Origin: Helicobacteraceae bacterium
Lineage (GTDB): Bacteria > Campylobacterota > Campylobacteria > Campylobacterales > Sulfurimonadaceae
Assembly: GCA_027083665.1 (NCBI GenBank)
Contig: JALWNV010000240.1
Span: 1-12,177, forward strand
Reading direction: 5' to 3'
Length of the DNA stretch: 12,177 nucleotides
The notes beneath the pieces were generated by a model. The model was not told the DNA's origin and did not search any database. It worked only from the letters and a program-made list of their open reading frames with translations. The stretch's first letter is position 1; the number at the start of each line of letters is the position of its first letter. Shown piece after piece: positions 6,424-12,177 of this stretch. Both the position numbers and the translations under genes were made by a program.

Positions 6424-6954
6424 ATGCCGATTATCAAAACCGTGAGTCCGGATGAGGCCACCGGTGATTTGGCCATGTATTACAGAAAAATAAAGGCCAT
6501 GCGAGGAAGCGTCGGCAACAATGCCATGCTGTTCAGCTCCGTTCCCGAATTGCTGCGTCAGCAAATGGATTTTGTCACGTATTATGCGAACCATCCGACG
6601 CTGCCCATGTCGTTGCTTGCCGCGATCCGGGTGATGGTATCTGATGAAGAGTCGTGCGGTTACTGTACCGACTACAACACGATGATGTTGGTGAATATGG
6701 CGGGCTGGACGCCAAAGCAGGTGTCGGATATGCGGGTGGACGTCAACGCTGCGCCGCTGGAAGCGAGGGAGAAAGCCTTGCTTACGCTGGTGCTCAAATC
6801 GGTGCGCAGCGCCCATGATGTTTCACGAGAAGATATCGACGCGCTGAGAAAGATGGGGTGGGATGATGCCCAAATTTTCGATGCGGTGCACCACGGCGCA
6901 AGAATGCTGTCGACGGATATCCTTCTCAATACATTCAAGATCGAAAAGGATTAG
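6424..6954 (+). CDS. Carboxymuconolactone decarboxylase (AhpD-like) family protein
   Basis: 176-residue, mainly helical protein of the CMD/AhpD superfamily, which includes thiol peroxidase-like and decarboxylase members. The redox motif C78-G-Y-C81 is present in ESCGYCTDYNTMML. The two proton-relay residues of AhpD are not: the position four after the second Cys is Asn85 instead of His, and the position twelve before the first Cys is Ala instead of Glu. It may therefore be a thiol-redox protein without classic AhpD chemistry. An upstream in-frame ATG at 6370 lies before the predicted transcription start and is not used. Of the tandem ATGs at 6421 and 6424, the second has the better spacing (six bases) from AAGGA (6413-6417). 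First gene of a three-gene operon under the TetR operators. Confidence 0.9.
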   Translation: MPIIKTVSPDEATGDLAMYYRKIKAMRGSVGNNAMLFSSVPELLRQQMDFVTYYANHPTLPMSLLAAIRVMVSDEESCGYCTDYNTMMLVNMAGWTPKQVSDMRVDVNAAPLEAREKALLTLVLKSVRSAHDVSREDIDALRKMGWDDAQIFDAVHHGARMLSTDILLNTFKIEKD

Positions 6955-6957
6955 ACG

Positions 6958-7581
6958 ATGAGTGAAACGGTCTTTAGAGGAACCTATGCCGGATCAAAGT
7001 GTCCCAATAAAAAGCGGGCGCTGTTGGTCATAGACGTACAGAACGAGTACTTCACCGGTAAGCTTCCGATATGTTATCCTGCCGAAACGCTGCCCAATAT
7101 TCTTACGGCCGCCGCAGTGTCCAAAGACAACGGGATACCTGTCGTTGTCGTACAGCATAGCATGGTGCAAAAAGAAGCGACCGCATTCGTCAAAGGGAGC
7201 GAAGGATGGCAACTGCATAGTGCTATGAAGGCAGTCGAGCCCGATCATTACGTCGAAAAGCATTTGCCCAGCGCATTCGTCGGTACCGATTTGCACGCAT
7301 GGCTGCAGACCCATGAAATCGATACGGTCGTTATCAGCGGCTATATGACGCAATTTTGCTGCGACACGACGGCACGCTATGCCATGCATTTGGGGTACAA
7401 TGTGGAGTTTCTTTCCGACGGTACGGCGACGCTTGGTTTTGAAAACAGCGCGGGAAAGATCAGCGCAAAAGAACTGCACCGGGCTATTCTTGTCGTGCAG
7501 GCGGCTCGTTTCAGCGACGTTTTGACGACCGAAGCCTGGATGGAAGCTTTAAAAAGGACGAAACATGGGACAACGCTATAA
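6958..7581 (+). CDS. Isochorismatase-like cysteine hydrolase
   Basis: Cysteine hydrolase of the isochorismatase/nicotinamidase superfamily, 207 residues. The catalytic triad can be placed: D26 (LLVIDVQNEYF), K101 (VEKHLPSAF) and C134 (SGYMTQFCCDTTARYA). The residue after the catalytic Cys, usually Val, is a second Cys. Members hydrolyse small amides or, rarely, vinyl ethers; the substrate here cannot be read from sequence. The ATG lies 3 bases after the CMD stop, with AAGGA (6946-6950) at seven-base spacing. The 3' end overlaps the next gene by 17 bases, so the three are translated from one message. Stress-inducible operons under TetR-type repressors often include such hydrolases, consistent with clearance of a toxic or reactive small molecule. 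Confidence 0.92.
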   Translation: MSETVFRGTYAGSKCPNKKRALLVIDVQNEYFTGKLPICYPAETLPNILTAAAVSKDNGIPVVVVQHSMVQKEATAFVKGSEGWQLHSAMKAVEPDHYVEKHLPSAFVGTDLHAWLQTHEIDTVVISGYMTQFCCDTTARYAMHLGYNVEFLSDGTATLGFENSAGKISAKELHRAILVVQAARFSDVLTTEAWMEALKRTKHGTTL

Positions 7582-8119
7582 AAAACTGAGCGAATGGGAC
7601 AGACGATTCATTGATGCTCAGCATCTTTTTTTTATTGCCAGCAGCAGCGGCAAAGAGGTCAACCTGAGTCCGCGGGGTTATGACTGTTTTCGCATTCTCG
7701 GGGACAACGAGGCCCTTTTTCTGGATTATCCCGGTTCGGGGAACCGGACCGCGACTGATATCGCATCCGGCGGTGAAGTGACGGTGATGTTCTGCGCTTT
7801 TAAGGGCAAGCCCAAGATTGTTCGGCTTTTCTGCAAGGGCGAATTGCTCGATGCCGGTACACCGGAGTATCGCCGCCTCTTCGATGCCGATACCTTGCGG
7901 GGAATGCGCCGTTTCATAAAACTGCATATCTACTGTATCGAACACAGTTGCGGAATGAGTGTTCCGCTATTCGCGTATCAAGGTGAACGTGAAGATTTGA
8001 GAGCATGGGCGGCCAAAGGGGAGCGTGATGGAAAACTCGACGCTTATCTCGACGAGCACGACGTCCCGCCGGACCTCGATGAATTCAGAGCCGCCAATGG
8101 TACTCCAGTCAGTGGGTAG
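7565..8119 (+). CDS. Pyridoxamine 5'-phosphate oxidase-family FMN protein
   Basis: FMN-binding split-barrel protein of the PPOX superfamily, 184 residues. The family pattern is visible in order: QHLFFIASS (19-27), VNLSPRGYD (32-40), LFLDYPGSGNRT (51-62), EVTVMFCAF (71-79), RLFCKGEL (87-94) and HSCGMSVPLF (127-136). This subgroup is not the vitamin B6 enzyme PdxH; members are flavin- or F420-type reductases/oxidases of mostly unknown substrate. The start codon overlaps the isochorismatase gene, with AAGGA (7554-7558) six bases upstream. Last gene of the TetR-controlled operon. With the CxxC protein and the hydrolase it suggests redox handling of a small organic compound. Within 8120-8207, before the convergent gene, I see no gene and no convincing terminator. 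Confidence 0.92.
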   Translation: MGQRYKKLSEWDRRFIDAQHLFFIASSSGKEVNLSPRGYDCFRILGDNEALFLDYPGSGNRTATDIASGGEVTVMFCAFKGKPKIVRLFCKGELLDAGTPEYRRLFDADTLRGMRRFIKLHIYCIEHSCGMSVPLFAYQGEREDLRAWAAKGERDGKLDAYLDEHDVPPDLDEFRAANGTPVSG

Positions 8120-8207
8120 TGTGGAAGTTGGTTCATGATTTTCGTTACGTTAAAGAAAAATGGTTGTGCTTGAAAGCATCTCCTCTCCATTGTTGTGACA
8201 GACATTT

Positions 8208-8825
8208 CTATTGAGTGTGCGGGCATTGTACTCTTTTGAGTGCCTTCATAAGCTTAACGGTTTCCATGTCTATCGGCGTCCCTCGTTTTAGTAGATTCGA
8301 GACGATCATATCAAATCGTTCTTTACTCAAATGCTGACCGAACTTAAACTTACAAGTAAGCTTGTCCATTTCTAATTTCACTACCGCTGTGGTTTTTATG
8401 GCCGCATTATACTTTTGGCTGCTAAAAGGTATGTATCCGCCTTTTGGTTGCAGCTTTTCCATTAATGCTTCAAATACTTTCGCTTTTTCAACGCGGCTCT
8501 CTATCGCTGATGTTAACCCTTCTATGGTTACAGATTTAAAAAACTGTGTCGCAGGACAGGCCAAGCCTTCTGTGCTTGAAAAATCGGAATCGATGAGTGC
8601 ATAGTTTTTCACGACTGAAAAGGAGGCATTGGGGTTTTGCTCCAACATCCTCATCTTTTTGTTTTTCAAGGCACCGTGAAAAAAGATCGCATTATCAATA
8701 CGTACAAAGTTGACAGGTACGACATATGGCATGTTACTGACACTGAGTGCCAACGTGCCGTATTCGGCATTGTCCAATACATCATAGATGAGGGTTCTGT
8801 TTTTGATTTCAAAATATGGGTTCAT
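8208..8825 (-). CDS. NimA-like PPOX-family flavoprotein
   Basis: 205-residue FMN split-barrel protein resembling the NimA/5-nitroimidazole-reductase branch of the PPOX superfamily. The pattern is N-terminal YGTLALSVSNMPYVVPVNFV (22-41), IFFHGALKNKKMRMLEQNP (47-65) and ASFSVVKNY (67-75), as in Nim proteins. The C-terminal third (about 160-205) is Lys-rich and I do not recognise it. It has little similarity to the PPOX protein at 7565-8119 beyond the fold, so this is not a recent duplication. AAGGAAG five bases before the ATG supports the start. It diverges from a MocR-type regulator, the common arrangement for such pairs, so that regulator probably controls it. GC is lower than in the ribosomal region (27 of 60 at 8401-8460, 26 of 60 at 8521-8580, hand counted). 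Confidence 0.88.
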   Translation of the reverse strand: MNPYFEIKNRTLIYDVLDNAEYGTLALSVSNMPYVVPVNFVRIDNAIFFHGALKNKKMRMLEQNPNASFSVVKNYALIDSDFSSTEGLACPATQFFKSVTIEGLTSAIESRVEKAKVFEALMEKLQPKGGYIPFSSQKYNAAIKTTAVVKLEMDKLTCKFKFGQHLSKERFDMIVSNLLKRGTPIDMETVKLMKALKRVQCPHTQ

Positions 8826-8850
8826 TTGCTTCCTTTCAAACGGTTACGCT

Positions 8851-8879
8851 AATATAGTGCATATCTGTATTCGTGTAAA
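8851..8879 (-). promoter_or_regulatory. Promoter of the NimA-like gene
   Basis: On the minus strand TTTACA (8879-8874), 17-bp spacer, TATATT (8856-8851). Predicted start is near 8844, leaving an 18-19 nt leader to the ATG at 8825. Two mismatches in the -35 and one in the -10. Confidence 0.65.
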
Positions 8880-8885
8880 GATACA
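8866..8885. promoter_or_regulatory. Candidate MocR operator
   Basis: Inverted half-sites TGTAT (8866-8870) and ATACA (8881-8885) separated by 10 bp, lying over the -35 of the NimA-like gene and between the two divergent genes. A further GTGTATA occurs at 8913-8919. MocR/PdxR sites are often built of such spaced half-sites; support here is position and symmetry only. Confidence 0.4.
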
Positions 8886-8900
8886 AATTATTCAATTTAA

Positions 8901-10292
8901 ATGGGGACAGTTGTGTATATTATCGACATGCATAGCAAAATACCGATGCACATACAGCTCTATCAAGCCCTCAAAGAAGATATCATCGCCAACTTCCAAG
9001 CGGGCGATAAGCTGCCTTCAATCCGCAAGATGGCATCACTCTACAACCTTAGTAAAAACACCGTGGAATCCGCCTATTCGCAGTTGTATGCAGAGGGGTA
9101 TGTGGAGAGCCGCCCCAAAAGTGGATACTATGTGATTGACTCATTCTTTGATACCGGTGTAAAGAGGGTTGACAGCACAGAAATGATGCGAGAGCCGTTT
9201 AAAAAATATGTTTACGATTTCTTCCCCGCACAGCTGCATAGAGAAGATTTTCCGCTTAAAACATGGAAACGTCTCTACAACAAAGTGCTGACCCATGAGG
9301 TAGATTTCGGAGCATATCCAGACGGGCAGGGGGAATATATATTGCGCAATGAGATAGCTAAATATCTGCAAACTGCACGTGGCGTCTCCTGCAGCGCAGA
9401 GAGTGTCATCATTACACACGGTTTTATAGATGCGGTCGAACTTGTCGCCAAACTTCTCAAAAACCGTTACAGCTTTTTTGCGCAGGAAATGCCCGGCTAT
9501 CACATTGCTCATAAAGTTTTCGATGCATACGGTTACACCATTTGTCCGATAGGCGTCAATGAGCAAGGCCTAAAGATAGATGAACTGCAACGAAGTCAAG
9601 CCCAAATTATCTATATCACACCTTCGCACCAGTACCCCACGGGGGTCACCATGCCTGTGAGCAACAGACTGAAACTCATCGCACATATGCAAAGCATAGG
9701 CGGTCTGATCATTGAAGACGATTATGATAGCGAACTGGCGTACTATAACCGACCTATTCCATCGCTGCAGGGTTTGGACGAAAGTGGGTCCGTCGTTTAC
9801 CTCGGTACCTTTGCCAAAGCGCTATCGCCTGCCATACGTGTGGGATATGCAGTCGTTCCGGCATGGATACGAAAACGCTATCAGGAGAGTTGTGACAGCC
9901 ACTTTGCTCGTGTGAGTCTCAGCACTCAGATGACACTTGCGGCATTTATGCAAGAGGGGCACTGGGAGAAACACCTGCGTCGGATGCGCATTCTAAACAA
10001 AAAAAAGCACAATGCCATGAAAGAGGCTGTCATCAAATATCTTGGCGATAGTTGTGACATTATTGCCGAAGGAGCAGGTCTGTCTCTTCTTGTCGTGCCG
10101 GCAGATCCGCATTTCAATTGGGCAAAGCTGAAAGATTTGGCAGAACAAAACGCCATAGCCATCTACCTTGCCAAAGAGCGAAGCGGTACGGCATTTGAGG
10201 CGGTGCGCATGGGGTTTGGCGGCTTTAGGTTGAAGGAGATAGATAAAGCGGTGAATGCATTTTCAAGACTATGGTATCATGCTATGGCGTAG
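8901..10292 (+). CDS. MocR/PdxR-type GntR-aminotransferase regulator
   Basis: Fusion of an N-terminal GntR winged helix (about residues 12-78: QLYQALKEDI, GDKLPSIRKMASLYNLSKNTVESAY, EGYVESRPKSGYYV) to a class I aminotransferase-fold domain used as a PLP-dependent sensor. The second domain keeps PSHQYPTG (241-248), EDDYDSEL (272-279) and the PLP lysine K306 in GTFAKALSPAIRVGY. Length 463 is typical. Such proteins usually respond to PLP or an amino compound and regulate a divergent gene, here the NimA-like flavoprotein whose fold belongs to the vitamin B6 oxidase superfamily. Start is uncertain: ATG 8901, GTG 8913 and ATG 8928 are in frame. The VYIID before residue 10 resembles the usual family start, favouring 8901 or 8913; none has a strong Shine-Dalgarno sequence. 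Confidence 0.93.
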   Translation: MGTVVYIIDMHSKIPMHIQLYQALKEDIIANFQAGDKLPSIRKMASLYNLSKNTVESAYSQLYAEGYVESRPKSGYYVIDSFFDTGVKRVDSTEMMREPFKKYVYDFFPAQLHREDFPLKTWKRLYNKVLTHEVDFGAYPDGQGEYILRNEIAKYLQTARGVSCSAESVIITHGFIDAVELVAKLLKNRYSFFAQEMPGYHIAHKVFDAYGYTICPIGVNEQGLKIDELQRSQAQIIYITPSHQYPTGVTMPVSNRLKLIAHMQSIGGLIIEDDYDSELAYYNRPIPSLQGLDESGSVVYLGTFAKALSPAIRVGYAVVPAWIRKRYQESCDSHFARVSLSTQMTLAAFMQEGHWEKHLRRMRILNKKKHNAMKEAVIKYLGDSCDIIAEGAGLSLLVVPADPHFNWAKLKDLAEQNAIAIYLAKERSGTAFEAVRMGFGGFRLKEIDKAVNAFSRLWYHAMA

Positions 10293-10299
10293 GCATTTA

Positions 10300-10337
10300 T
10301 CTACATTTGTAGAAGAGGATGCCCTTTTTACAAGGGC
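10300..10337 (+). terminator. Tandem hairpins after the MocR gene
   Basis: TCTAC-ATTT-GTAGA (10300-10313) and GCCCTT-TTTAC-AAGGGC (10321-10337), both perfect, just after the stop codon. Neither is followed by a T tract, so intrinsic termination is doubtful; they may be 3'-end stabilising structures or act with Rho. Confidence 0.35.
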
Positions 10338-10356
10338 GCAATAGCGTCAAAACTTG

Positions 10357-10385
10357 TTGCAACGAAGACCATATTGCCGTATTAT
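10357..10385 (+). promoter_or_regulatory. Promoter of the transglutaminase-like gene
   Basis: TTGCAA (10357-10362), 17-bp spacer, TATTAT (10380-10385). Predicted start is near 10392, which would exclude the in-frame starts at 10354 and 10384 and point to ATG 10399 or 10408. Confidence 0.5.
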
Positions 10386-10398
10386 GAAAGAGTCTGAA

Positions 10399-10980
10399 AT
10401 GAAAAGTATGACACCTTATCTGCAAGAGAGTGAGTTTGTGGATTTTTCGCATCCGGACGTCTATAGGCTTTCCGTACAGCTGGCGCAGGGTCTGGACGAT
10501 GATACGGCGATCGCAAAGCGCTGTTTCGAATTTGTTCGTGACGACATCCGTCACAGCGGAGATTTCAAAGATGATATCACTACATGCAAAGCGAGTGAAG
10601 TTCTGGAGTATCAAACAGGATGGTGCTACGCCAAAGCGATCTTGCTCGCGGCACTGATGCGCGCCAACGGCATTCCCGCCGCTTTTTGCTATCAACGGCT
10701 TTCCTGCAGCGAGTATGAAGACGGGACCTACTGCCTGCACGGGCTCAATGCGGTCTGGCTGAAAACGTACGGCTGGTATAAAATCGACGCCCGTGGGAAC
10801 AAGGAGGGCGTGGACGCCCGATTCACCCCTCCCGTCGAACAGCTGGCGTTTATCCCGGAAAAAAATGAATACAATATCGATGAACGCTTTGCGGAGCCGC
10901 TTCCGGAAGTGATCGCCGCTTTGCGGAAAAACAGATGTTACAGCGAAATGACGGTGAATTTTCCGGATATCAAGAGCTGA
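10399..10980 (+). CDS. Transglutaminase-like cysteine protease-fold protein
   Basis: 193-residue protein of the transglutaminase-like/papain-fold superfamily. The triad is complete and in the family order: C76 (YQTGWCYAKAILLAALMRANGIPA), H114 (YCLHGLNAVWL) and D130 (YGWYKIDARGNKEG). Such small stand-alone proteins are cytoplasmic by sequence (no signal peptide seen) and may be peptidases, amidases or transferases; no substrate can be named. The frame opens earlier (TTG 10354, ATG 10384), and MTPYLQ at 10408 is another possible start. I chose 10399 from the predicted promoter and a weak AAAGAG ahead of it. It stands alone between the MocR gene and the oxidase operon with its own promoter, so neighbours give no clue to its role. 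Confidence 0.85.
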   Translation: MKSMTPYLQESEFVDFSHPDVYRLSVQLAQGLDDDTAIAKRCFEFVRDDIRHSGDFKDDITTCKASEVLEYQTGWCYAKAILLAALMRANGIPAAFCYQRLSCSEYEDGTYCLHGLNAVWLKTYGWYKIDARGNKEGVDARFTPPVEQLAFIPEKNEYNIDERFAEPLPEVIAALRKNRCYSEMTVNFPDIKS

Positions 10981-11001
10981 ACGGTTGCGGGAAGAGCCAC
11001 T

Positions 11002-11055
11002 ACTGATTAAAAAATCAACATGTTGAAAATATATTGATTAATATTTAATCAATAT
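11002..11055. repeat. AT-rich cluster of inverted repeats
   Basis: Three adjacent palindromes upstream of the oxidase operon: TGATT-AAAA-AATCA (11004-11017), CAACATGTTG (11016-11025), and a perfect 10-bp-arm repeat with left arm ATATTGATTA (11031-11040), 5-bp spacer and right arm TAATCAATAT (11046-11055). They lie roughly 70-125 bases before the predicted start and share the TTGATTA element seen again at 11080. Probably binding sites; too AT-rich for a terminator. Confidence 0.55.
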
Positions 11056-11079
11056 GATGCTCAATATAGACTTGATCTA

Positions 11080-11093
11080 TTGATTAAAGTCAA
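11080..11093. promoter_or_regulatory. Crp/Fnr-family activator site
   Basis: TTGATTAAAGTCAA: fits TTGAT-N4-ATCAA with one mismatch (GTCAA). Its centre at 11086.5 is exactly 41.5 bases before the start predicted from the -10 below, the class II activator position. A wider repeat ACTTGA (11070-11075)/TCAAGT (11090-11095) overlaps it. Confidence 0.6.
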
Positions 11094-11115
11094 GTCCTGA
11101 TGATTGTGTAACAGT

Positions 11116-11121
11116 TAGTAT
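11116..11121 (+). promoter_or_regulatory. -10 element of the oxidase operon
   Basis: TAGTAT, four of six matching TATAAT, with no -35 at 17 bp, as expected for an activator-dependent promoter. Predicted start is near 11128, leader about 24 nt. TATTTT at 11119-11124 is an alternative. Confidence 0.45.
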
Positions 11122-11151
11122 TTTATGCACAAAATATTATCAGGAGGAAGT

Positions 11152-11724
11152 ATGACATTTGAGACATCGCTTGAGCTGCTCAAGTTTCACAATATCGCAT
11201 ACACAATCTATGCGTTTATCATTATCTCTGTTGTCGCGTGGTTCGGATACAACCTGACGCGCAAGGAGAAAGCGAAATCGATCGTGCGGATACCGTTTTA
11301 CGGCTATATCGCATTTCTGGTCGCCGGAGGGGTGGGGCATCATATCTTCACTTACAACACGATCCCGTGGGTGTCGGAAGATATCATGCGTCACCATATC
11401 GAACCGGACAGGACATTCGATATCGAAATCGCCGACCACAAATTCCATATGCCGGCCAAGATGGAGATCAAAAAGGGCGAAAAGGTCTTTTTCAATGCCA
11501 AGAGCGACGATCTGACCTACGGTTTCGGCCTGTTCCGCCAGGACGGGACGATGGTCGCGCAGATGCAGGTCAATCCCGGTACGCGCAACGACCTGCTCTG
11601 GACCTTCAACGAGTGCGGGGAGTTCGATGTGATGTCGACGGAGTACTCCGGACCCGAGGGCAATGATATGACAGTCAAAAAAGCAGTCGTTGTGACCGGT
11701 TGCGACGGCAAAGGAGAAGCGTAA
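11152..11724 (+). CDS. Heme-copper oxidase subunit II lacking the CuA site
   Basis: 190-residue membrane protein: two N-terminal transmembrane helices (about 15-33 and 48-66) followed by a periplasmic cupredoxin domain, the layout of oxidase subunit II. The CuA ligands can be aligned and are lost. The first His is Tyr123 (DDLTYGFGLF where the family has xxxHGFxI). In the C-x3-C-x3-H-x2-M motif the positions are Ser162, Ser166, Gly170 and Met173 (STEYSGPEGNDM). The domain should therefore not take electrons from cytochrome c through CuA; a quinol or other donor is likely. The ATG at 11152 follows AGGAGG (11142-11147); the upstream in-frame ATG at 11125 lies at the predicted transcription start and is unlikely. 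The stop overlaps the subunit I start by one base. Two Cys remain (155, 184). Confidence 0.85.
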   Translation: MTFETSLELLKFHNIAYTIYAFIIISVVAWFGYNLTRKEKAKSIVRIPFYGYIAFLVAGGVGHHIFTYNTIPWVSEDIMRHHIEPDRTFDIEIADHKFHMPAKMEIKKGEKVFFNAKSDDLTYGFGLFRQDGTMVAQMQVNPGTRNDLLWTFNECGEFDVMSTEYSGPEGNDMTVKKAVVVTGCDGKGEA

Positions 11725-12177
11725 TGAGTCTGATGAAAAATCTGATGGAGGGGACCGATTTCAACCCCGCGTCCCTGACGGCCTTGCAGAAAGTGACACT
11801 GCGCGCGGTCGTGATGTCCTTTCTGTTTTACGGCCTTGCGTCGATCGAAGGTACCCTGATGCGCGTCGCGCTGGTCAATCCGAACATCCCGCCCATCAAT
11901 GCCTCTAGCGAGCACTTCTTCTCGATTATGACGGTGCATCCCATCGTCGGGATTTTCGGTTCGACCTATCAGCTGGTTTTCGCGGCATTCATGTTTCTGA
12001 TTCCGTTTTTGACGAAAAAGCCGCTATACAGTATCCGTCTCGCCAATATCGTCTGGCTGCTGATTACGATCGGTACGGCCATGTCATGGATCGCGGCATT
12101 CATCTGGCACTACGCGCCGCTGTATACGCTCTATTGGCCGCTGCCGGCGGACGTCAACCAGTTCAGTACGATCGGGG
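11724..12177 (+). CDS. Heme-copper oxidase subunit I, 3' end outside window
   Basis: N-terminal 151 residues of an integral membrane protein that fits the catalytic subunit I of the heme-copper oxygen/NO reductases. It starts at ATG 11724 in a TAATG overlap with subunit II, with AAGGAG (11711-11716) at seven-base spacing. Helix I lies at about 25-42. Helix II contains SIMTVHPIVGIFGSTYQLVF, whose His72 corresponds to the low-spin heme ligand of the family. A third hydrophobic stretch follows at about 105-128. The active-site histidines, the Tyr cross-link helix and the proton channels lie beyond the window, so oxygen versus NO reduction cannot be decided. Pairing with a CuA-less subunit II argues against a standard aa3 cytochrome c oxidase. 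Confidence 0.85.
   Translation, partial: MSLMKNLMEGTDFNPASLTALQKVTLRAVVMSFLFYGLASIEGTLMRVALVNPNIPPINASSEHFFSIMTVHPIVGIFGSTYQLVFAAFMFLIPFLTKKPLYSIRLANIVWLLITIGTAMSWIAAFIWHYAPLYTLYWPLPADVNQFSTIG

Noticed and set aside
8916..8928. Leaderless MocR mRNA from TATATT at 8916-8921 to ATG 8928
   Set aside because: The spacing fits, but the VYIID residues upstream of 8928 look homologous to the usual family start, so translation probably begins at 8901 or 8913.
11004..11017. TGATT-AAAA-AATCA as a second Fnr site
   Set aside because: The arms TGAT and ATCA are 6 apart, not 4, so it does not fit the Fnr spacing.
11125..11151. Start at 11125 for subunit II
   Set aside because: It coincides with the predicted transcription start region; ATG 11152 has a strong AGGAGG and begins the normal N-terminus.
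1..12177. CRISPR array, insertion sequence or prophage boundary
   Set aside because: No regularly spaced direct repeats, transposase, integrase or duplicated att-like sequence was found; the region after the tRNA gene carries no repeat of the tRNA 3' end that I can see.

Overview
The window looks like chromosomal DNA from a Campylobacterota (epsilonproteobacterial) relative of Sulfurimonas, Sulfurovum or Sulfuricurvum. The evidence is the gene order rplF-rplR-rpsE-rplO-secY-map-infA with no rpmD (L30) gene, the style of the proteins, and the heme-copper oxidase locus at the right end. The genus is an inference from memory of these families, not a search result.

Layout. Bases 1-3946 are the distal half of the spc ribosomal-protein operon, read rightward and tightly packed. 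It ends with the protein-export channel SecY, methionine aminopeptidase and IF-1, and a hairpin terminator overlaps the infA stop codon. Bases 3971-4651 hold a cold-shock-domain gene with a leader of about 116 nt, then a tRNA-Pro(GGG) gene with its own consensus promoter.

Bases 4689-8119 form a divergent accessory locus. On the minus strand a TetR-family repressor is followed by a divergent glyceraldehyde-3-phosphate dehydrogenase (GAPDH) paralogue. On the plus strand lies a compact three-gene operon: CxxC carboxymuconolactone-decarboxylase/AhpD-like protein, isochorismatase-like cysteine hydrolase, and FMN split-barrel (PPOX) protein. The shared 100-bp control region has a near-consensus promoter with two copies of the operator TTGACC-N4-GGTCAA, one on the -35 and one at the predicted start of transcription. 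The TetR protein has a Cys in the position of the NemR redox switch. I read this as a candidate electrophile/oxidant-response regulon that also includes a GAPDH; this is inference.

Bases 8208-10292 hold a second, unrelated divergent pair: a NimA-like PPOX protein (minus) and a MocR/PdxR-type GntR-aminotransferase regulator (plus). A lone transglutaminase-fold protease-like gene follows (10399-10980).

From 11002 an AT-rich control region with dense inverted repeats, including a Crp/Fnr-type site placed at -41.5 of a plausible promoter, leads into a heme-copper oxidase-type operon. Its subunit II has lost the CuA ligands (Tyr, Ser, Ser and Gly in place of His, Cys, Cys and His). Subunit I overlaps it by one base and runs off the window. 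A quinol oxidase or a non-canonical NO reductase is more likely than a cytochrome c oxidase.
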